A stretch of 64,000 nt of DNA, taken from Mycolicibacterium hippocampi. GTDB taxonomy: Bacteria > Actinomycetota > Actinomycetes > Mycobacteriales > Mycobacteriaceae. A program made the position numbers and the translations under genes. Numbering within the stretch: position 1 is the first letter of the stretch; each line of letters starts with the position of its first letter. The stretch lies in the NCBI RefSeq assembly GCF_010723735.1, contig NZ_BLLB01000002.1, positions 868,001-932,000 on the forward strand, in the 5' to 3' direction. The notes under the pieces were generated by a model, which was not told the origin of the DNA, did not search any database, and saw only the letters and a program-made list of their open reading frames with translations. Positions 9,045 through 18,095 of the stretch are shown here, piece by piece.

Positions 9045-9209
9045 GCGTCGTCACCCCCTGAAACACCCGACCATCGAACTGTGTGCCGGCACATCCGCAG
9101 CAAACTCGATGCTGCCGTCGGGGCCACACAAAAATTCTCGTCGAGCGTACTCACCGATTGCACCAGGCAATCGTAAGGGGGCCCCGAGAGGGGTCATTCC
9201 GCTTTCTTG

Positions 9210-9272
9210 CGCCGGAACTGCGTTCCAGCAGGTGCGCACTCGCAGATTGCCTGCTGGAATACCGTTCCGGCG
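9210..9272. repeat. Dispersed palindromic element, copy 1 (23-bp arms, 17-nt loop)
   Basis: Left arm 9210-9232 and right arm 9250-9272 pair with three mismatches around a 17-nt loop. The right arm is identical over 23 bases to that of the second copy at 40934-40956, and arm and loop lengths are the same. It lies between the ptsH stop and the mycP1 start, where it could end ptsH transcription. Confidence 0.8.
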
Positions 9273-9295
9273 GGGGAACCCGGCGGGGATGGAAC

Positions 9296-9553
9296 CTAGG
9301 CGTCGAGGTCCTGCTCGACCAGGTCGGCGACGGTGTTCAGGGCGGCCTCGTCCTCTGACTCCACGGTCACCTCGGCGCCCTTGCCGGCACCCAGGGTCAT
9401 GATCATCAGCGCCGAACCGGCGTCGACGGGCTCACCGCCGTCGGTCGACAGCGTGACCGGAACACCGGCGTTGACGACAGCCTCGGCGATGATGGCGGCG
9501 GGACGGGCGTGCAGGCCGATGGCCGAGCCGACGATGACGGACTTGCTGGGCAT
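9296..9553 (-). CDS. ptsH: Phosphocarrier protein HPr
   Basis: HPr carries phosphate from enzyme I (ptsI) to the sugar-specific EIIA domain. The 85-residue product has the active-site His15 in GLHARPAA and the regulatory-site region SALMIMTLGAGKG typical of the family. It is the last gene of fruR-fruK-fruA-ptsH, 45 bases after fruA, with its own ribosome-binding site (AAGGAG, 9 bases upstream of ATG). The cell therefore has both general PTS proteins beside the fructose permease. Confidence 0.95.
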   Translation of the reverse strand: MPSKSVIVGSAIGLHARPAAIIAEAVVNAGVPVTLSTDGGEPVDAGSALMIMTLGAGKGAEVTVESEDEAALNTVADLVEQDLDA

Positions 9554-9598
9554 GGATTCTCCTTATTTGTGGGTGAGGTTGTCAGTGAGGTGTAGCGG

Positions 9599-11590
9599 TC
9601 AGGGGGCGACGAGCTCGGATTCTTGCTTGGCGCCGGGCTTGATGAACTGCTTGGCGGCGACGACCGCCAATGCGGCGGCCACCATCCCCGCCAGGATCGC
9701 GATGATGAAGCCGAACTTGTTGTCGATCGCGAACAGCACGAAGATGCCGCCGTGCGGCGCCCGCGAGGTCGCACCGAAGGCCATGCACAGCGCGCCGGTG
9801 ATGGCTCCGCCGAACATCATCGACGGGATGACGCGCAACGGGTCGGCCGCCGCGAACGGGATGGCACCTTCGGAGATGAACGTCGCACCGAGAAGCCAAG
9901 CGGCCCGACCGTTCTCCCGCTCCGGCTCACTGAACAACGCGGGCCGGATGGTGGTGGCCAGCGCCATCGCCAGCGGCGGCACCATCCCGGCCGCCATCAC
10001 CGTCGCCATGATCTCGAACGACGCGGTGGTGGCCGCCGCCAGCCCGGCGGTGGCGAACGCGTAGGCGGCCTTGTTGACCGGCCCGCCCAGGTCGAAGCAC
10101 ATCATCAGGCCGAGGATGATCCCCAGGACGATCGCCGAGGTGCCGGACAGGCCGCTGAGCCATTCGGTCAGGCTGGTGTTGACCCAGGCCAGCGGGCGAC
10201 CGACCAGGAAGAACATGATCAAACCGACGAACAGCGACGCGAACAGCGGAGTGATGACCACCGGCATGAGACCGCGGAACCATTGGGGCACTTTGATATT
10301 GCTGATCCACAACGCCGCGAAACCGGCCATCACGCCGCCGACGATGCCGCCGATGAAGCCGCCGCCGATGAACACCGCCAGCGCACCGGCGGTGAATCCC
10401 GGAGCGATACCGGGACGGTCGGCGATCGCGAACGAGATGTAGCCGGCAAGCGCGGGGACCAGGAAGCTGAACGCCAGCCCGCCCAGAGTGAACAGGATCG
10501 CCCCCAGGTACTGGGCGAACCCGCCCGGGGGCAGATCGGTCAGCGAGTTGTTCAGCGCGATGTCGTTGCCGGTCTCGGTGATGTCGTAGCCCGCGAACAG
10601 GAAGCCCAGCGCGATCAGCAGACCGCCGGCCGCGACGAACGGGATCATGTAGCTCACGCCGGTCAGCAGGATCTGGCGGGTCCGGGTGCCCCAGCCGACA
10701 TTGCCCGACGGGGTGTCCTCGGCCGCCCCCGCGGAGCCCTCCACCCGCGCTGCATTCGGATTATCCGCTGCAGCAACGGCTTCGGCGACCATCTTGGCCG
10801 GCTCGTTGATCGCGCGCTTCACGCCGGAGGCCACCACGGGCTTGCCGGCGAACCGGCCCTTGTCCTTGACCCCGACGTCGGTGGCGAAGATGACGGCGTC
10901 GGCCTTGGCGATGGTCTCGGCCGGCAGCGGGGTGCTGCCCGAGGAGCCCTGGGTCTCCACGACCAGCGTGACGCCGGCCTCCTTGGCCGCGGCGGACAGT
11001 GCGTCGGCGGCCATGTAGGTGTGCGCGATCCCGGTCGGGCAGGCGGTGATCGCGACGATCGACTTGGCCGGCTTCTCCTCGGCGGGGGCCGCGGGCGCGC
11101 TCGCCGGCGCCGCCGCCGGAGCCGGGTTGACCACCCCGTCGACGAGGTCGACGATCTCGGCGGCGGTGCCCGCGGTGCGCAGCGATTCGACGAAGTCCTT
11201 GCGCACCAGAGCCCTTGCCAGACTGGACAGCAGCTTCATGTGCTCCTGGCCGCCGGAGTCGGGGGCGGCGATCAGGAACGCCAGGTCGGCCGGGCCGTCG
11301 GGCGCACCGAAGTCCACCGAGGGCCGCAGACGGGCGAACCCGATCGTCGGGGAGTCGACGTACGGCGAGCGGCAGTGCGGGATCGCGATGCCGCCGGGCA
11401 ACCCGGTCGCGGACTGTTCCTCGCGGGCCATCGCCGCACCGATGAGACCGTCGGCGTCGTTGGTGCGGCCCGCGGCGGCGAGGCTGCCCGCCAGCTTGGT
11501 GATCACCGCTTGCTTGTCACCCTCGACATCGGTGTCGAGCAGCACCAGATCAGCGGTGATGATCGGTGGGGAGGAGGTGGAGCTAGTCAT
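9599..11590 (-). CDS. fruA: PTS fructose transporter subunit EIIABC
   Basis: This 663-residue membrane permease takes up fructose and phosphorylates it at C1. Domains in order are EIIA (about 1-150, phospho-His72 in IAIPHCRSP), an Ala/Pro linker, EIIB (about 177-275, phospho-Cys184 in ITACPTGIAHT), and EIIC (about 300-650) with around nine membrane segments. ATG at 11590 was chosen because the longer open frame (to 12121) is the antisense frame of fruK. It starts 23 bases after fruK. The product, fructose 1-phosphate, is the substrate of FruK. Confidence 0.93.
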   Translation of the reverse strand: MTSSTSSPPIITADLVLLDTDVEGDKQAVITKLAGSLAAAGRTNDADGLIGAAMAREEQSATGLPGGIAIPHCRSPYVDSPTIGFARLRPSVDFGAPDGPADLAFLIAAPDSGGQEHMKLLSSLARALVRKDFVESLRTAGTAAEIVDLVDGVVNPAPAAAPASAPAAPAEEKPAKSIVAITACPTGIAHTYMAADALSAAAKEAGVTLVVETQGSSGSTPLPAETIAKADAVIFATDVGVKDKGRFAGKPVVASGVKRAINEPAKMVAEAVAAADNPNAARVEGSAGAAEDTPSGNVGWGTRTRQILLTGVSYMIPFVAAGGLLIALGFLFAGYDITETGNDIALNNSLTDLPPGGFAQYLGAILFTLGGLAFSFLVPALAGYISFAIADRPGIAPGFTAGALAVFIGGGFIGGIVGGVMAGFAALWISNIKVPQWFRGLMPVVITPLFASLFVGLIMFFLVGRPLAWVNTSLTEWLSGLSGTSAIVLGIILGLMMCFDLGGPVNKAAYAFATAGLAAATTASFEIMATVMAAGMVPPLAMALATTIRPALFSEPERENGRAAWLLGATFISEGAIPFAAADPLRVIPSMMFGGAITGALCMAFGATSRAPHGGIFVLFAIDNKFGFIIAILAGMVAAALAVVAAKQFIKPGAKQESELVAP

Positions 11591-11613
11591 GGCACTACTC
11601 TCGTCTTTCGTCG

Positions 11614-12591
11614 TCACTGGTTGGCAGGAATCGGTGAGATCGGCGAAACCTGAACTGCATTGAGGTCGACCTCGGCGGGGGTGGGCAGAGTGGTCCCTGG
11701 TAGCGCGGCCGCGGCGCTGCCGTAGGCGACGGCCATCTGCAGCCGCTGAGGCGGCACGGCCCCACCGACTTCGGCGCGGACGTATCCCGCCAGCGACGAG
11801 TCGCCGGCGCCCACGGTGCTGCGCGGGACGATCGGCGGCGGGGTGGCCATCCAGGCGCCGTTCTGGTCCACCAGCACCGCGCCGGCGGCGCCGAGGGTGG
11901 CCAGCACGGCTCCGATGCCGCGGTCGATCAACTGACGGGCAGCCGACACCACGGGCCCCGGATCTCCCTGTTCCACAGCATCTTCCAACGCCTGCGCCGA
12001 CAAACCGAGCACGCTGGCAAGCTCCTCGGCGTTCGGCTTGATCAGGTCGGGGGCGCCGCGGTCCAGCGCGGCGACCAGCGCTGCCAGCGGCGCGTCGGAG
12101 GTGTCGACCGCGACCCGGCACGGGCGCGAGGCCAGCAGCGCGACCACCTCGCCGTACCAGCTGTGCGGAATTCCCGGGGGCAGCGACCCCGACATCACCA
12201 CCCAGGCGGCGCCGTCGGCGGCCTCGAGCACCGCGTCGGTCAGCGCGCGCACCGCCGCCTCGTCGAGTGCTGCACCCGGCTCGTTGATCTTGGTGGTGGT
12301 GCCGTCCGGCTCGGTGATGGTCAGGTTGGTGCGGGCAGGCTCGGCGGTCGGCACGATCCGGTAGGACACCCCGACCGATTGCAGGGCGCTCACCAGCGGG
12401 TCATTGGTGGCAGCGGGCAGCACGGCGAGCGAATCGACGCCGGCCAGGGTCAGTGCGCGGGCGACGTTGACACCCTTGCCCCCGGCCTGGCTGGTGACCG
12501 ACGTGACGCGGTGCACCGCGCCGCGGGTCAGCGGCGACGGCAGCGTGACGGTGCGGTCGATGCTCGGGTTGGGGGTGACGGTGACGATCAC
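11614..12591 (-). CDS. fruK: 1-phosphofructokinase
   Basis: FruK converts fructose 1-phosphate to fructose 1,6-bisphosphate with ATP. The 325-residue PfkB-family sugar kinase begins MIVTVTPNPSIDRTV, and carries the N-terminal GGKGVNVA motif and the C-terminal ATP/anion-hole motif STVGAGDSSLAG with its catalytic Asp. ATG overlaps the fruR stop as ATGA, so regulator and kinase are coupled. A pfkB 1-phosphofructokinase between a DeoR regulator and EIIABC is the usual bacterial fru operon. Confidence 0.93.
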   Translation of the reverse strand: MIVTVTPNPSIDRTVTLPSPLTRGAVHRVTSVTSQAGGKGVNVARALTLAGVDSLAVLPAATNDPLVSALQSVGVSYRIVPTAEPARTNLTITEPDGTTTKINEPGAALDEAAVRALTDAVLEAADGAAWVVMSGSLPPGIPHSWYGEVVALLASRPCRVAVDTSDAPLAALVAALDRGAPDLIKPNAEELASVLGLSAQALEDAVEQGDPGPVVSAARQLIDRGIGAVLATLGAAGAVLVDQNGAWMATPPPIVPRSTVGAGDSSLAGYVRAEVGGAVPPQRLQMAVAYGSAAAALPGTTLPTPAEVDLNAVQVSPISPIPANQ

Positions 12592-13367
12592 GGTTGACCT
12601 CCTGCGCAGATGACTTCGATACCCTGCTCGCTCAGCTCGGCCTTGTCGGCGGCACTGATCTCCGGGTCGGTGATGAGGGTGTCGACGCTGGTGATGGGGG
12701 CGAAGCTGACGAAGTCCTCGCGGCCCACCTTCGAGGAGTCCGCGGCGACGACGACATAGTTGGCGGCCTGCACCATCGCCCTCTTGACGGCGGCCTCGTC
12801 GCTGTCGGGGGTGGACAGCCCGTGGCGCACGCTGAGCGCGTTGGTGCCGATGAACGCGATGTCGACCCGCAGCGTGTCCAGCACCCGCAGTGTCTGCTCG
12901 CCGACCGCGGCCTGGGTGACGCCGCGCACCCGGCCACCGAGCAGTTGCAGTGACACCGACGGGACTGTGGCCAGCCGGGCGGCGACCGGTACCGAGTTGG
13001 TGACGACGACCAGCGGTCGATCCGTGGGCACCCGCCCGGCGATCCGCATGGTCGTGGTGCCGGCGTCGAGCAGCACGCTGGCGCCGCTGAGGGGGAAGAA
13101 CTCCGCCGCGGCCGCCGCGATCGCGTCCTTGTGTTCGGAGCGGGTGACGTCGCGTTCCCCCACACCGGGCTCGACGAGGTGCAGCGCCCGGACCGGGACG
13201 GCGCCGCCGTGCACCCGGCGCACGACGCCCGCCTTGTCCAGGACGGCCAGATCGCGCCGCACCGTCTCGGTGGTGACGTCGTACGCCTGGGCCAGTTCGG
13301 TGACGGAGGCGCGGCCCTTCGCCATCACCAGCGAGGCGATGGCTTGCTGCCGCTCTTCGGGGTACAT
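12588..13367 (-). CDS. fruR: DeoR-family transcriptional regulator of the fru operon
   Basis: The 259-residue product has an N-terminal DeoR winged helix-turn-helix (about 1-57, with VTTETVRRDLAVL and RRVHGGAVP) and a C-terminal sugar-phosphate-sensing domain (about 75-245, with DAGTTTMRIA). By analogy it represses the fru genes until fructose 1-phosphate rises. It is the first gene of the minus-strand operon, and the 102-base gap to the divergent ptsI carries a palindrome that could be its operator. The symbol is by function and context, not by close match to the Cra/FruR of enterics, which is LacI-family. Confidence 0.85.
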   Translation of the reverse strand: MYPEERQQAIASLVMAKGRASVTELAQAYDVTTETVRRDLAVLDKAGVVRRVHGGAVPVRALHLVEPGVGERDVTRSEHKDAIAAAAAEFFPLSGASVLLDAGTTTMRIAGRVPTDRPLVVVTNSVPVAARLATVPSVSLQLLGGRVRGVTQAAVGEQTLRVLDTLRVDIAFIGTNALSVRHGLSTPDSDEAAVKRAMVQAANYVVVAADSSKVGREDFVSFAPITSVDTLITDPEISAADKAELSEQGIEVICAGGQP

Positions 13368-13433
13368 ATGGCTCCGTTTATGTGGGTCTTCGCCCTGTTC
13401 GATGTTGATATGTTTGGTTTTACTCTTGAACGT

Positions 13434-13447
13434 GTTGACTTGTCAAC
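13434..13447. promoter_or_regulatory. Candidate FruR operator / ptsI promoter
   Basis: GTTGACTTGTCAAC is an inverted repeat (6-base arms, 2-base spacer) between divergent fruR and ptsI. It contains TTGACT, a good -35 hexamer for ptsI. A possible -10 (TGTAAC, 13455-13460) would place transcription start at or next to the ptsI ATG (13470), suggesting a leaderless message. The -35/-10 spacing (14) is short, so the promoter call is weak. Confidence 0.45.
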
Positions 13448-13469
13448 GTTTTCTTGTAACCTGGTTCAC

Positions 13470-15170
13470 ATGACAGCGTCAACTTCGCTCACATCACCCG
13501 CCATCGATTCGGGAACGGTGCTGCAGGGTGTCCCCGTCGTCCCCGGGGTCCAGTACGCACCGGTGATCCGTCCCGGCAAGCTGCCCGAGGTTGATCGGGA
13601 GTCCACCAAGGACCTCGCCGAAGAGGAGCGGCCGGCCGAGGGGGAGCGCTTCAACGCCGCGGCAGCCGCCGTCGCCACCCGGCTGCGGGACCGTGCCGGG
13701 AGCGCCACCGGCGTCGCGTCCGAGGTGCTCGCCGCAACGGCAACCCTGGCCCAGGACCGCGCCTGGCTCGGCGCGACGGAGAAGCGGATCAAGGAAGGCG
13801 CCCCCGCGGTGCGCGCGGTCGTCGGCGCCGTCGACCAGTTCGTCGACATGTTCACCAAGATGGGTGGGCTGATGGCCGAACGGGTCACCGACCTGCGTGA
13901 CATCCGCGACCGGGTGATCGCCGAGCTCAACGGTCTGCCCGAACCCGGCGTCCCGGTGCCCGACAAGCCGTCGATCCTGTGCGCCGAGGACCTGGCGCCC
14001 GCCGACACCGCAGGGCTGGACCCCAAGCTCGTCGTGGCGCTGGCCACCACGCTCGGCGGTCCCACCAGCCACACCGCGATCATCGCCCGGCAACTCGGCA
14101 TCCCGTGTGTCGTGGCCGTCGCCGGTCTCGACGACGTCCCTGCCGGGACGATGGTCATGGTCGACGGAACCCGCGGCACCGTCACCGTGAACCCTGACGA
14201 GGCGGCGGCCCGCGAGGCCGTGGCCGCCGCGCAGCGCGCCGCAGCGCAGGCAGCGAACTGGTCGGGCCCGGGGGCGACGTCCGACGGGCACGCCGTCGCC
14301 GTGCTCGCCAACGTCCAGGACGCCGCCGCGGCCCGCTCCGCCCGGGAGACCCCGGCCGAGGGCATCGGGTTGTTCCGCACCGAACTGTGCTTCCTCAACA
14401 CCGACACCGAACCGACCGTCGAGGAGCAGGCCGAGATCTACGCCGAGGTGCTCGAGGCGTTTGCCGGGTGCAAGGTCGTCATCCGCACGCTCGACGCCGG
14501 CTCGGACAAGCCGCTCAAGTTCGCCGGGCACCCCGACGAGGCCAACCCCGCGCTGGGTGTCCGCGGCATCCGGATCGCCGAAAACAACCCCGGCCTGTTG
14601 ACCCACCAACTCGAAGGGATCGCGGCCGCCGCCGAACGGTCCGGCAACCAGCCGTGGGTGATGGCGCCGATGATCGCCACCCCGCAGGAAGCGGAACGCT
14701 TTGCCGCCCAGGCACGTTCGCTCGGGCTCACCCCCGGGGTGATGATCGAGGTGCCCGCGGCCGCGCTGCTCGCCGAGCAGATCCTCGAGCACGTCGACTT
14801 CCTGTCGATCGGGACCAACGATCTGGCGCAGTACACGATGGCCGCCGACCGGATGTCGGCCGAACTGGCGACGCTCACCGACCCGTGGCAGCCTGCCGTG
14901 GTTCAGCTGGTGGCGATGACGGCCCGGGCCGGCGCCGCAGTGGGCAAGCCCGTCGGCGTCTGCGGTGAGGCCGCGGCCGACCCGCTGCTGGCGTGTGTGC
15001 TGACCGGCCTTGGGGTGACGTCACTGTCGGCGGCCGCGGCCGCGGTGCAGAACGTGGGCGCGAAGCTCGCGCAGGTCAGCCTGGCGCAGTGCCGGGAAGC
15101 GGCCGAGGCCGTGCTGAAGACGGCGAGCGCCGCGGACGCCCGCGCGGCGGCGCTGGCAGTGCTGGGCTGA
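13470..15170 (+). CDS. ptsI: Phosphoenolpyruvate-protein phosphotransferase (enzyme I)
   Basis: Enzyme I takes phosphate from phosphoenolpyruvate and passes it to HPr. The 566-residue protein has the phospho-His201 motif GGPTSHTAIIARQLGIP, the PEP-binding GIGLFRTELCF, and the C-terminal catalytic Cys498 in GVCGEAAADP. ATG at 13470 (MTASTSLTSP) is chosen; the open frame extends to 13131 but there it is antisense to fruR. No ribosome-binding site is seen, in keeping with a leaderless transcript. It is divergent from fruR. Confidence 0.93.
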   Translation: MTASTSLTSPAIDSGTVLQGVPVVPGVQYAPVIRPGKLPEVDRESTKDLAEEERPAEGERFNAAAAAVATRLRDRAGSATGVASEVLAATATLAQDRAWLGATEKRIKEGAPAVRAVVGAVDQFVDMFTKMGGLMAERVTDLRDIRDRVIAELNGLPEPGVPVPDKPSILCAEDLAPADTAGLDPKLVVALATTLGGPTSHTAIIARQLGIPCVVAVAGLDDVPAGTMVMVDGTRGTVTVNPDEAAAREAVAAAQRAAAQAANWSGPGATSDGHAVAVLANVQDAAAARSARETPAEGIGLFRTELCFLNTDTEPTVEEQAEIYAEVLEAFAGCKVVIRTLDAGSDKPLKFAGHPDEANPALGVRGIRIAENNPGLLTHQLEGIAAAAERSGNQPWVMAPMIATPQEAERFAAQARSLGLTPGVMIEVPAAALLAEQILEHVDFLSIGTNDLAQYTMAADRMSAELATLTDPWQPAVVQLVAMTARAGAAVGKPVGVCGEAAADPLLACVLTGLGVTSLSAAAAAVQNVGAKLAQVSLAQCREAAEAVLKTASAADARAAALAVLG

Positions 15171-15715
15171 GGGTTGGCGCCTGTCTTTGCATGCGACAGG
15201 AACGTAGACGTCGGACGGAGGTGATCAGTGTGGCGGACTACCTGCACCTGTCGTGATTGACGACGTGATCGGGACACAAGCTGGTCCTGTAGGTTACTCA
15301 GGCTGACTGCACTTTCTTACGTATGGCTGCACCAAATCTGCACTTGTGCAGCACAATCTGAGATGCACCCTACCCAAACTTGGCGGCAGGGAACAACGAT
15401 CTCGCTGCAGAGATCGGCCAGCGCATCAATGTGGTTCTGCGTGCCACGATGGACTCGTCGACAATCGCTCAGTGAGATATGCCCGGCGGTGTCAGGTCGC
15501 CGCGCCAGATAGCCGCCGCCTTGCGCAGGACCTAATTCCGCCGATGGCGTGGTACGGGTGGCGCGTGAGCGTGGCCCCGGAGTGTTTCCTCAGGGTAGGG
15601 CTTTGGCACAACGACATCCTTCCAGCCTGACCCCCGATAGAGATCTGGGTTGTGCCTGTAGTTGCCCTGCTGAGAGGTTCAGTCTGACCGAGCCCCAGAT
15701 CGACTCCTTGCTTTG
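15171..15715. other. Intergenic stretch without a supported gene
   Basis: No long frame with coding character was found. Visible items are a short hairpin after ptsI (arms 15180-15185 and 15195-15200, CCTGTC/GACAGG), an 11-codon frame with a strong ribosome-binding site (15228-15260), and a 14-bp inverted repeat CTGCACTTGTGCAG (15338-15351). The sequence may be decayed DNA at the edge of an island. Confidence 0.5.
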
Positions 15716-16219
15716 TCACTCGTTGATGAGCCGATGAGCAGCCGCAGCAAGCGACTCGTGCAACGGAACAGCGCGGCGGTCGTCGTAAACTCCTGTCACG
15801 ATGTATGGCTTACCATCCGCTCCTACGTTCACACCGCCGGTAAGAGTGAGGCCGCCGTTCGCCAGCGTTTCCCCGCTGATCTGGACATAACCCTTACGGC
15901 CCCCATAACCCCAATGCTCCCAGACCCGTCCGCTTGGAGTTACAAGTACCAGAGTGGTGTCGAGACCGGATCCTCTTCTATACAAGGCATATCCACTGGG
16001 AGACAGTCGCGGCAGGTGAAAAGACCCAGTTCCCATCTGGTACCGCTTCGGTCTAACTCGTTCACGCACAGCATGAAGGAAGTCGTCAAGCATCCGCCGC
16101 ACTACCGGTGCTGCCGCGTCCGCCATCCGCCGCGTCGCGTCGACTTGCGACTGCTGTCGAGCTTGGGCCTGCTGCGCCGCAGCCTCTTGCCTGCGAAACG
16201 CTTCGTCAAAGCTAGACAT
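15716..16219 (-). CDS. Hypothetical protein (167 aa)
   Basis: Not recognised. ATG at 16219 (MSSFDEAF) starts a charged, Gln/Ala-rich helical N-terminus (about 1-55) that may form a coiled coil. A small domain rich in Gly and aromatic residues follows (about 58-150, with LVLVTPSGRVWEHWGYGGRKGY). The frame is open to 16447, but the extra N-terminus is Cys/Arg-rich and implausible. No signal peptide or membrane segment. It sits alone in the gene-poor region, divergent from the small gene at 16394. Confidence 0.55.
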   Translation of the reverse strand: MSSFDEAFRRQEAAAQQAQARQQSQVDATRRMADAAAPVVRRMLDDFLHAVRERVRPKRYQMGTGSFHLPRLSPSGYALYRRGSGLDTTLVLVTPSGRVWEHWGYGGRKGYVQISGETLANGGLTLTGGVNVGADGKPYIVTGVYDDRRAVPLHESLAAAAHRLINE

Positions 16220-16393
16220 GGTGAGAGCATAGGACCCCCCAGCAGCAGCCCGGCGATATTTGGTAGGAGCCAGACACCGGAGTAGGCGGCGGCAACCGGA
16301 ACGTGAAACGCACAGGATGAATCTCTGGAAGATCCGCGTCTGGACCCGGATTATGCAGACTCCAGTGCGAATCGTCAGCGCGGAGGAGCAAAC

Positions 16394-16540
16394 ATGCAAT
16401 ACGAGTGCACGGTCGTTGATCGCGACAAAGCAGGCATTGACCAACACATGGCTCAGATGGCCGGTGGCGGTTGGCGACTGGTGTCCGCCTCCAGCTCCGG
16501 CACCTTTGCCGGCATCTTCCTGTTTTGGGAGAAGTACTAG
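16394..16540 (+). CDS. Small DUF4177-like protein (48 aa)
   Basis: ATG at 16394 is preceded by GGAGGA at 16383-16388. The product MQYECTVVDRDKAG... has the layout of DUF4177-like small proteins: a leading beta strand (YECTVVD), a helix, then GGGWRLVSASSSG and a final strand ending FLFWEKY. Such proteins often occur in phage, plasmid or island DNA and have no known function. The good ribosome-binding site and the family-like pattern support a real gene. Confidence 0.6.
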   Translation: MQYECTVVDRDKAGIDQHMAQMAGGGWRLVSASSSGTFAGIFLFWEKY

Positions 16541-17297
16541 AGCACTGCTGCCCAGCGGTACCTCTCCGGTGCTTTTGAGCCTCCCGTGGCCTATTCCGGG
16601 CTATTGGGGCCGCGCACGAAGGGGCCCGGGTCACGTTTTGCGATTTCGGTGTCCACACCCTCGCCCTGTGACTGGGTCACCCCTTGACCGCGTGGTTTGC
16701 AGGAAATGAAGCGTTTCGTGAGACAAACGGTGGTGCAGCTTGCGTGAGACAGATCGAATCGTTGCTCTTCGGGGCAATGGCCGTATTCAGCTGTGCGTGA
16801 GAACCTACAGGTCCGTTCCTACCGAACCGGGCCGTCGCGGGTGTAACGATGTTCGTGGTCACCATCCGCAGGGCTATACACCCGAGCCAACGTGCCTCGC
16901 GGAATTCGGAGGCGAGCGCTGAGGTCAGCGAGTACATCCGGGCACGGGTGGCCCCTCCACGTCGGGGAGCCCTCCTGACATCCAGCGAGCATTTCTGCGT
17001 CGGTACCTGGTTGCCTGCGAAACGGCCTGCCTTCCGGCTCGTTGCCGGCGCTACGAACGCCGTTCGTTGGCCATCGGATGGCGGCCGTTACAACAGGGTG
17101 GAGCGATTCTGCCAAGCAGACTACCGCCACCAACGGGTACTCCCACATGGCCATTGGACAGAACAGGGCACCTACAGCACCGCACCCCCGGCGGCGAAGG
17201 CCGCCGTAACCTCTTTGATCTGCCCGCGGCACGTCACCGCCTGCCTGTCGGTCCGTAGTCCTACTGTGAAGTGCATGAGGTTTGCGGAGTTGGAGGG
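16541..17297. other. 757-base stretch without a supported gene
   Basis: Several overlapping frames of 60-150 codons exist on both strands, but none has a ribosome-binding site plus coding character or a recognisable motif. A short word (CGTGAGACA) occurs twice near 16715-16750. No transposase, integrase or terminal inverted repeats were recognised. It may be a decayed remnant between the small genes and the two-gene module starting at 17298. Confidence 0.5.
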
Positions 17298-18095
17298 GTG
17301 AGCGATGGTCGCGGCGTTGCCGCGAAGCTCACCACGTATAAAACTGCTCTGTATGCAGCGCTCGTCTCGGCGGCCGGAGCCGCTCTGCTTTGGCTTTCGA
17401 ATCTGACATGGTTTGAGGATCATTCCGCTCTTGAGGCAACGGCGAACCAACTTGGAGGGTTGCTCATCACGGTCGGTGGACTGGGCATCCTTTGGGACCT
17501 TCGCGGCAAAAGAGCGATCATGGATGAAATGCTCGAAAAGGCTCGAATCGCGTCCGACGTGAGCGCAGCGGGACTTGATCGAGTGACGATGAATTGGCTC
17601 GACGTCCCGTGGGATGACCTATTCCGTGATGCGAAGCACGTGTCGGTATTTATCTCCTACGGGAGTAGTTGGCGCAAGGTCCATTGGCCCAAGCTCCAAG
17701 AATTCGCAAAGGGCGAGCGAAACTCCTTGCGACTATTCCTCCCGGACCCAACCGATGAGCCGACGATGCGGGTCCTGGCGCAGCGCTTTGACTACACATT
17801 GGAAAAGATCCGTGCGAACGTTATTGAAACGGCGGAGGAGATAGCAAAACTAGGAATCGCGTACCCGGCGGACATTCGAGTCTATTACCGAGTGGGTGAC
17901 CCGACCTACACCTGCTACCGCTTCGACGAGAAGGTGCTGGTAACGCTCTACTCGCACAAGCGCGAGCGTGGGGACGTGCCGACGGTGCTGGTGAAACGGG
18001 GCACGTTCCGGGACTTCTTTGTTCAGGACTTAGAAGCAATTGAGCGGCAGAGCTCGCCCGTTGCTTTGGCCGATCTCGTCGGAGGTGGAAAATGA
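17298..18095 (+). CDS. Two-helix membrane protein with PLD/DUF5919-like domain (candidate defence sensor or effector)
   Basis: The 265-residue product has two transmembrane helices (about 15-36 and 49-67) and then a cytosolic domain (about 95-250). The domain has alternating strands and helices with VSVFISYGSSW, LRLFLPDP, ADIRVYYRVGDPTYTCYRFDEK and VLVKRGTFRDFFVQDLEAIE. This layout resembles DUF5919-type relatives of the phospholipase D fold; no HKD catalytic motif is present. GTG at 17298 is preferred (GGAG eight bases upstream); GTG at 17271 is an alternative. It overlaps the exonuclease gene by four bases (ATGA). Base composition is clearly lower in GC than the flanking genes, suggesting transfer. 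The domain call is tentative. Confidence 0.6.
   Translation: MSDGRGVAAKLTTYKTALYAALVSAAGAALLWLSNLTWFEDHSALEATANQLGGLLITVGGLGILWDLRGKRAIMDEMLEKARIASDVSAAGLDRVTMNWLDVPWDDLFRDAKHVSVFISYGSSWRKVHWPKLQEFAKGERNSLRLFLPDPTDEPTMRVLAQRFDYTLEKIRANVIETAEEIAKLGIAYPADIRVYYRVGDPTYTCYRFDEKVLVTLYSHKRERGDVPTVLVKRGTFRDFFVQDLEAIERQSSPVALADLVGGGK

Noticed and set aside
9623..11653. 676-codon plus-strand open frame
   Set aside because: Antisense to fruA; rich in Arg, Gly, Asp and His, as expected of antisense frames in GC-rich genes.
16849..17301. 150-codon plus-strand frame and antisense frames, considered as a decayed transposase
   Set aside because: No transposase motif, no terminal repeats, no ribosome-binding site.
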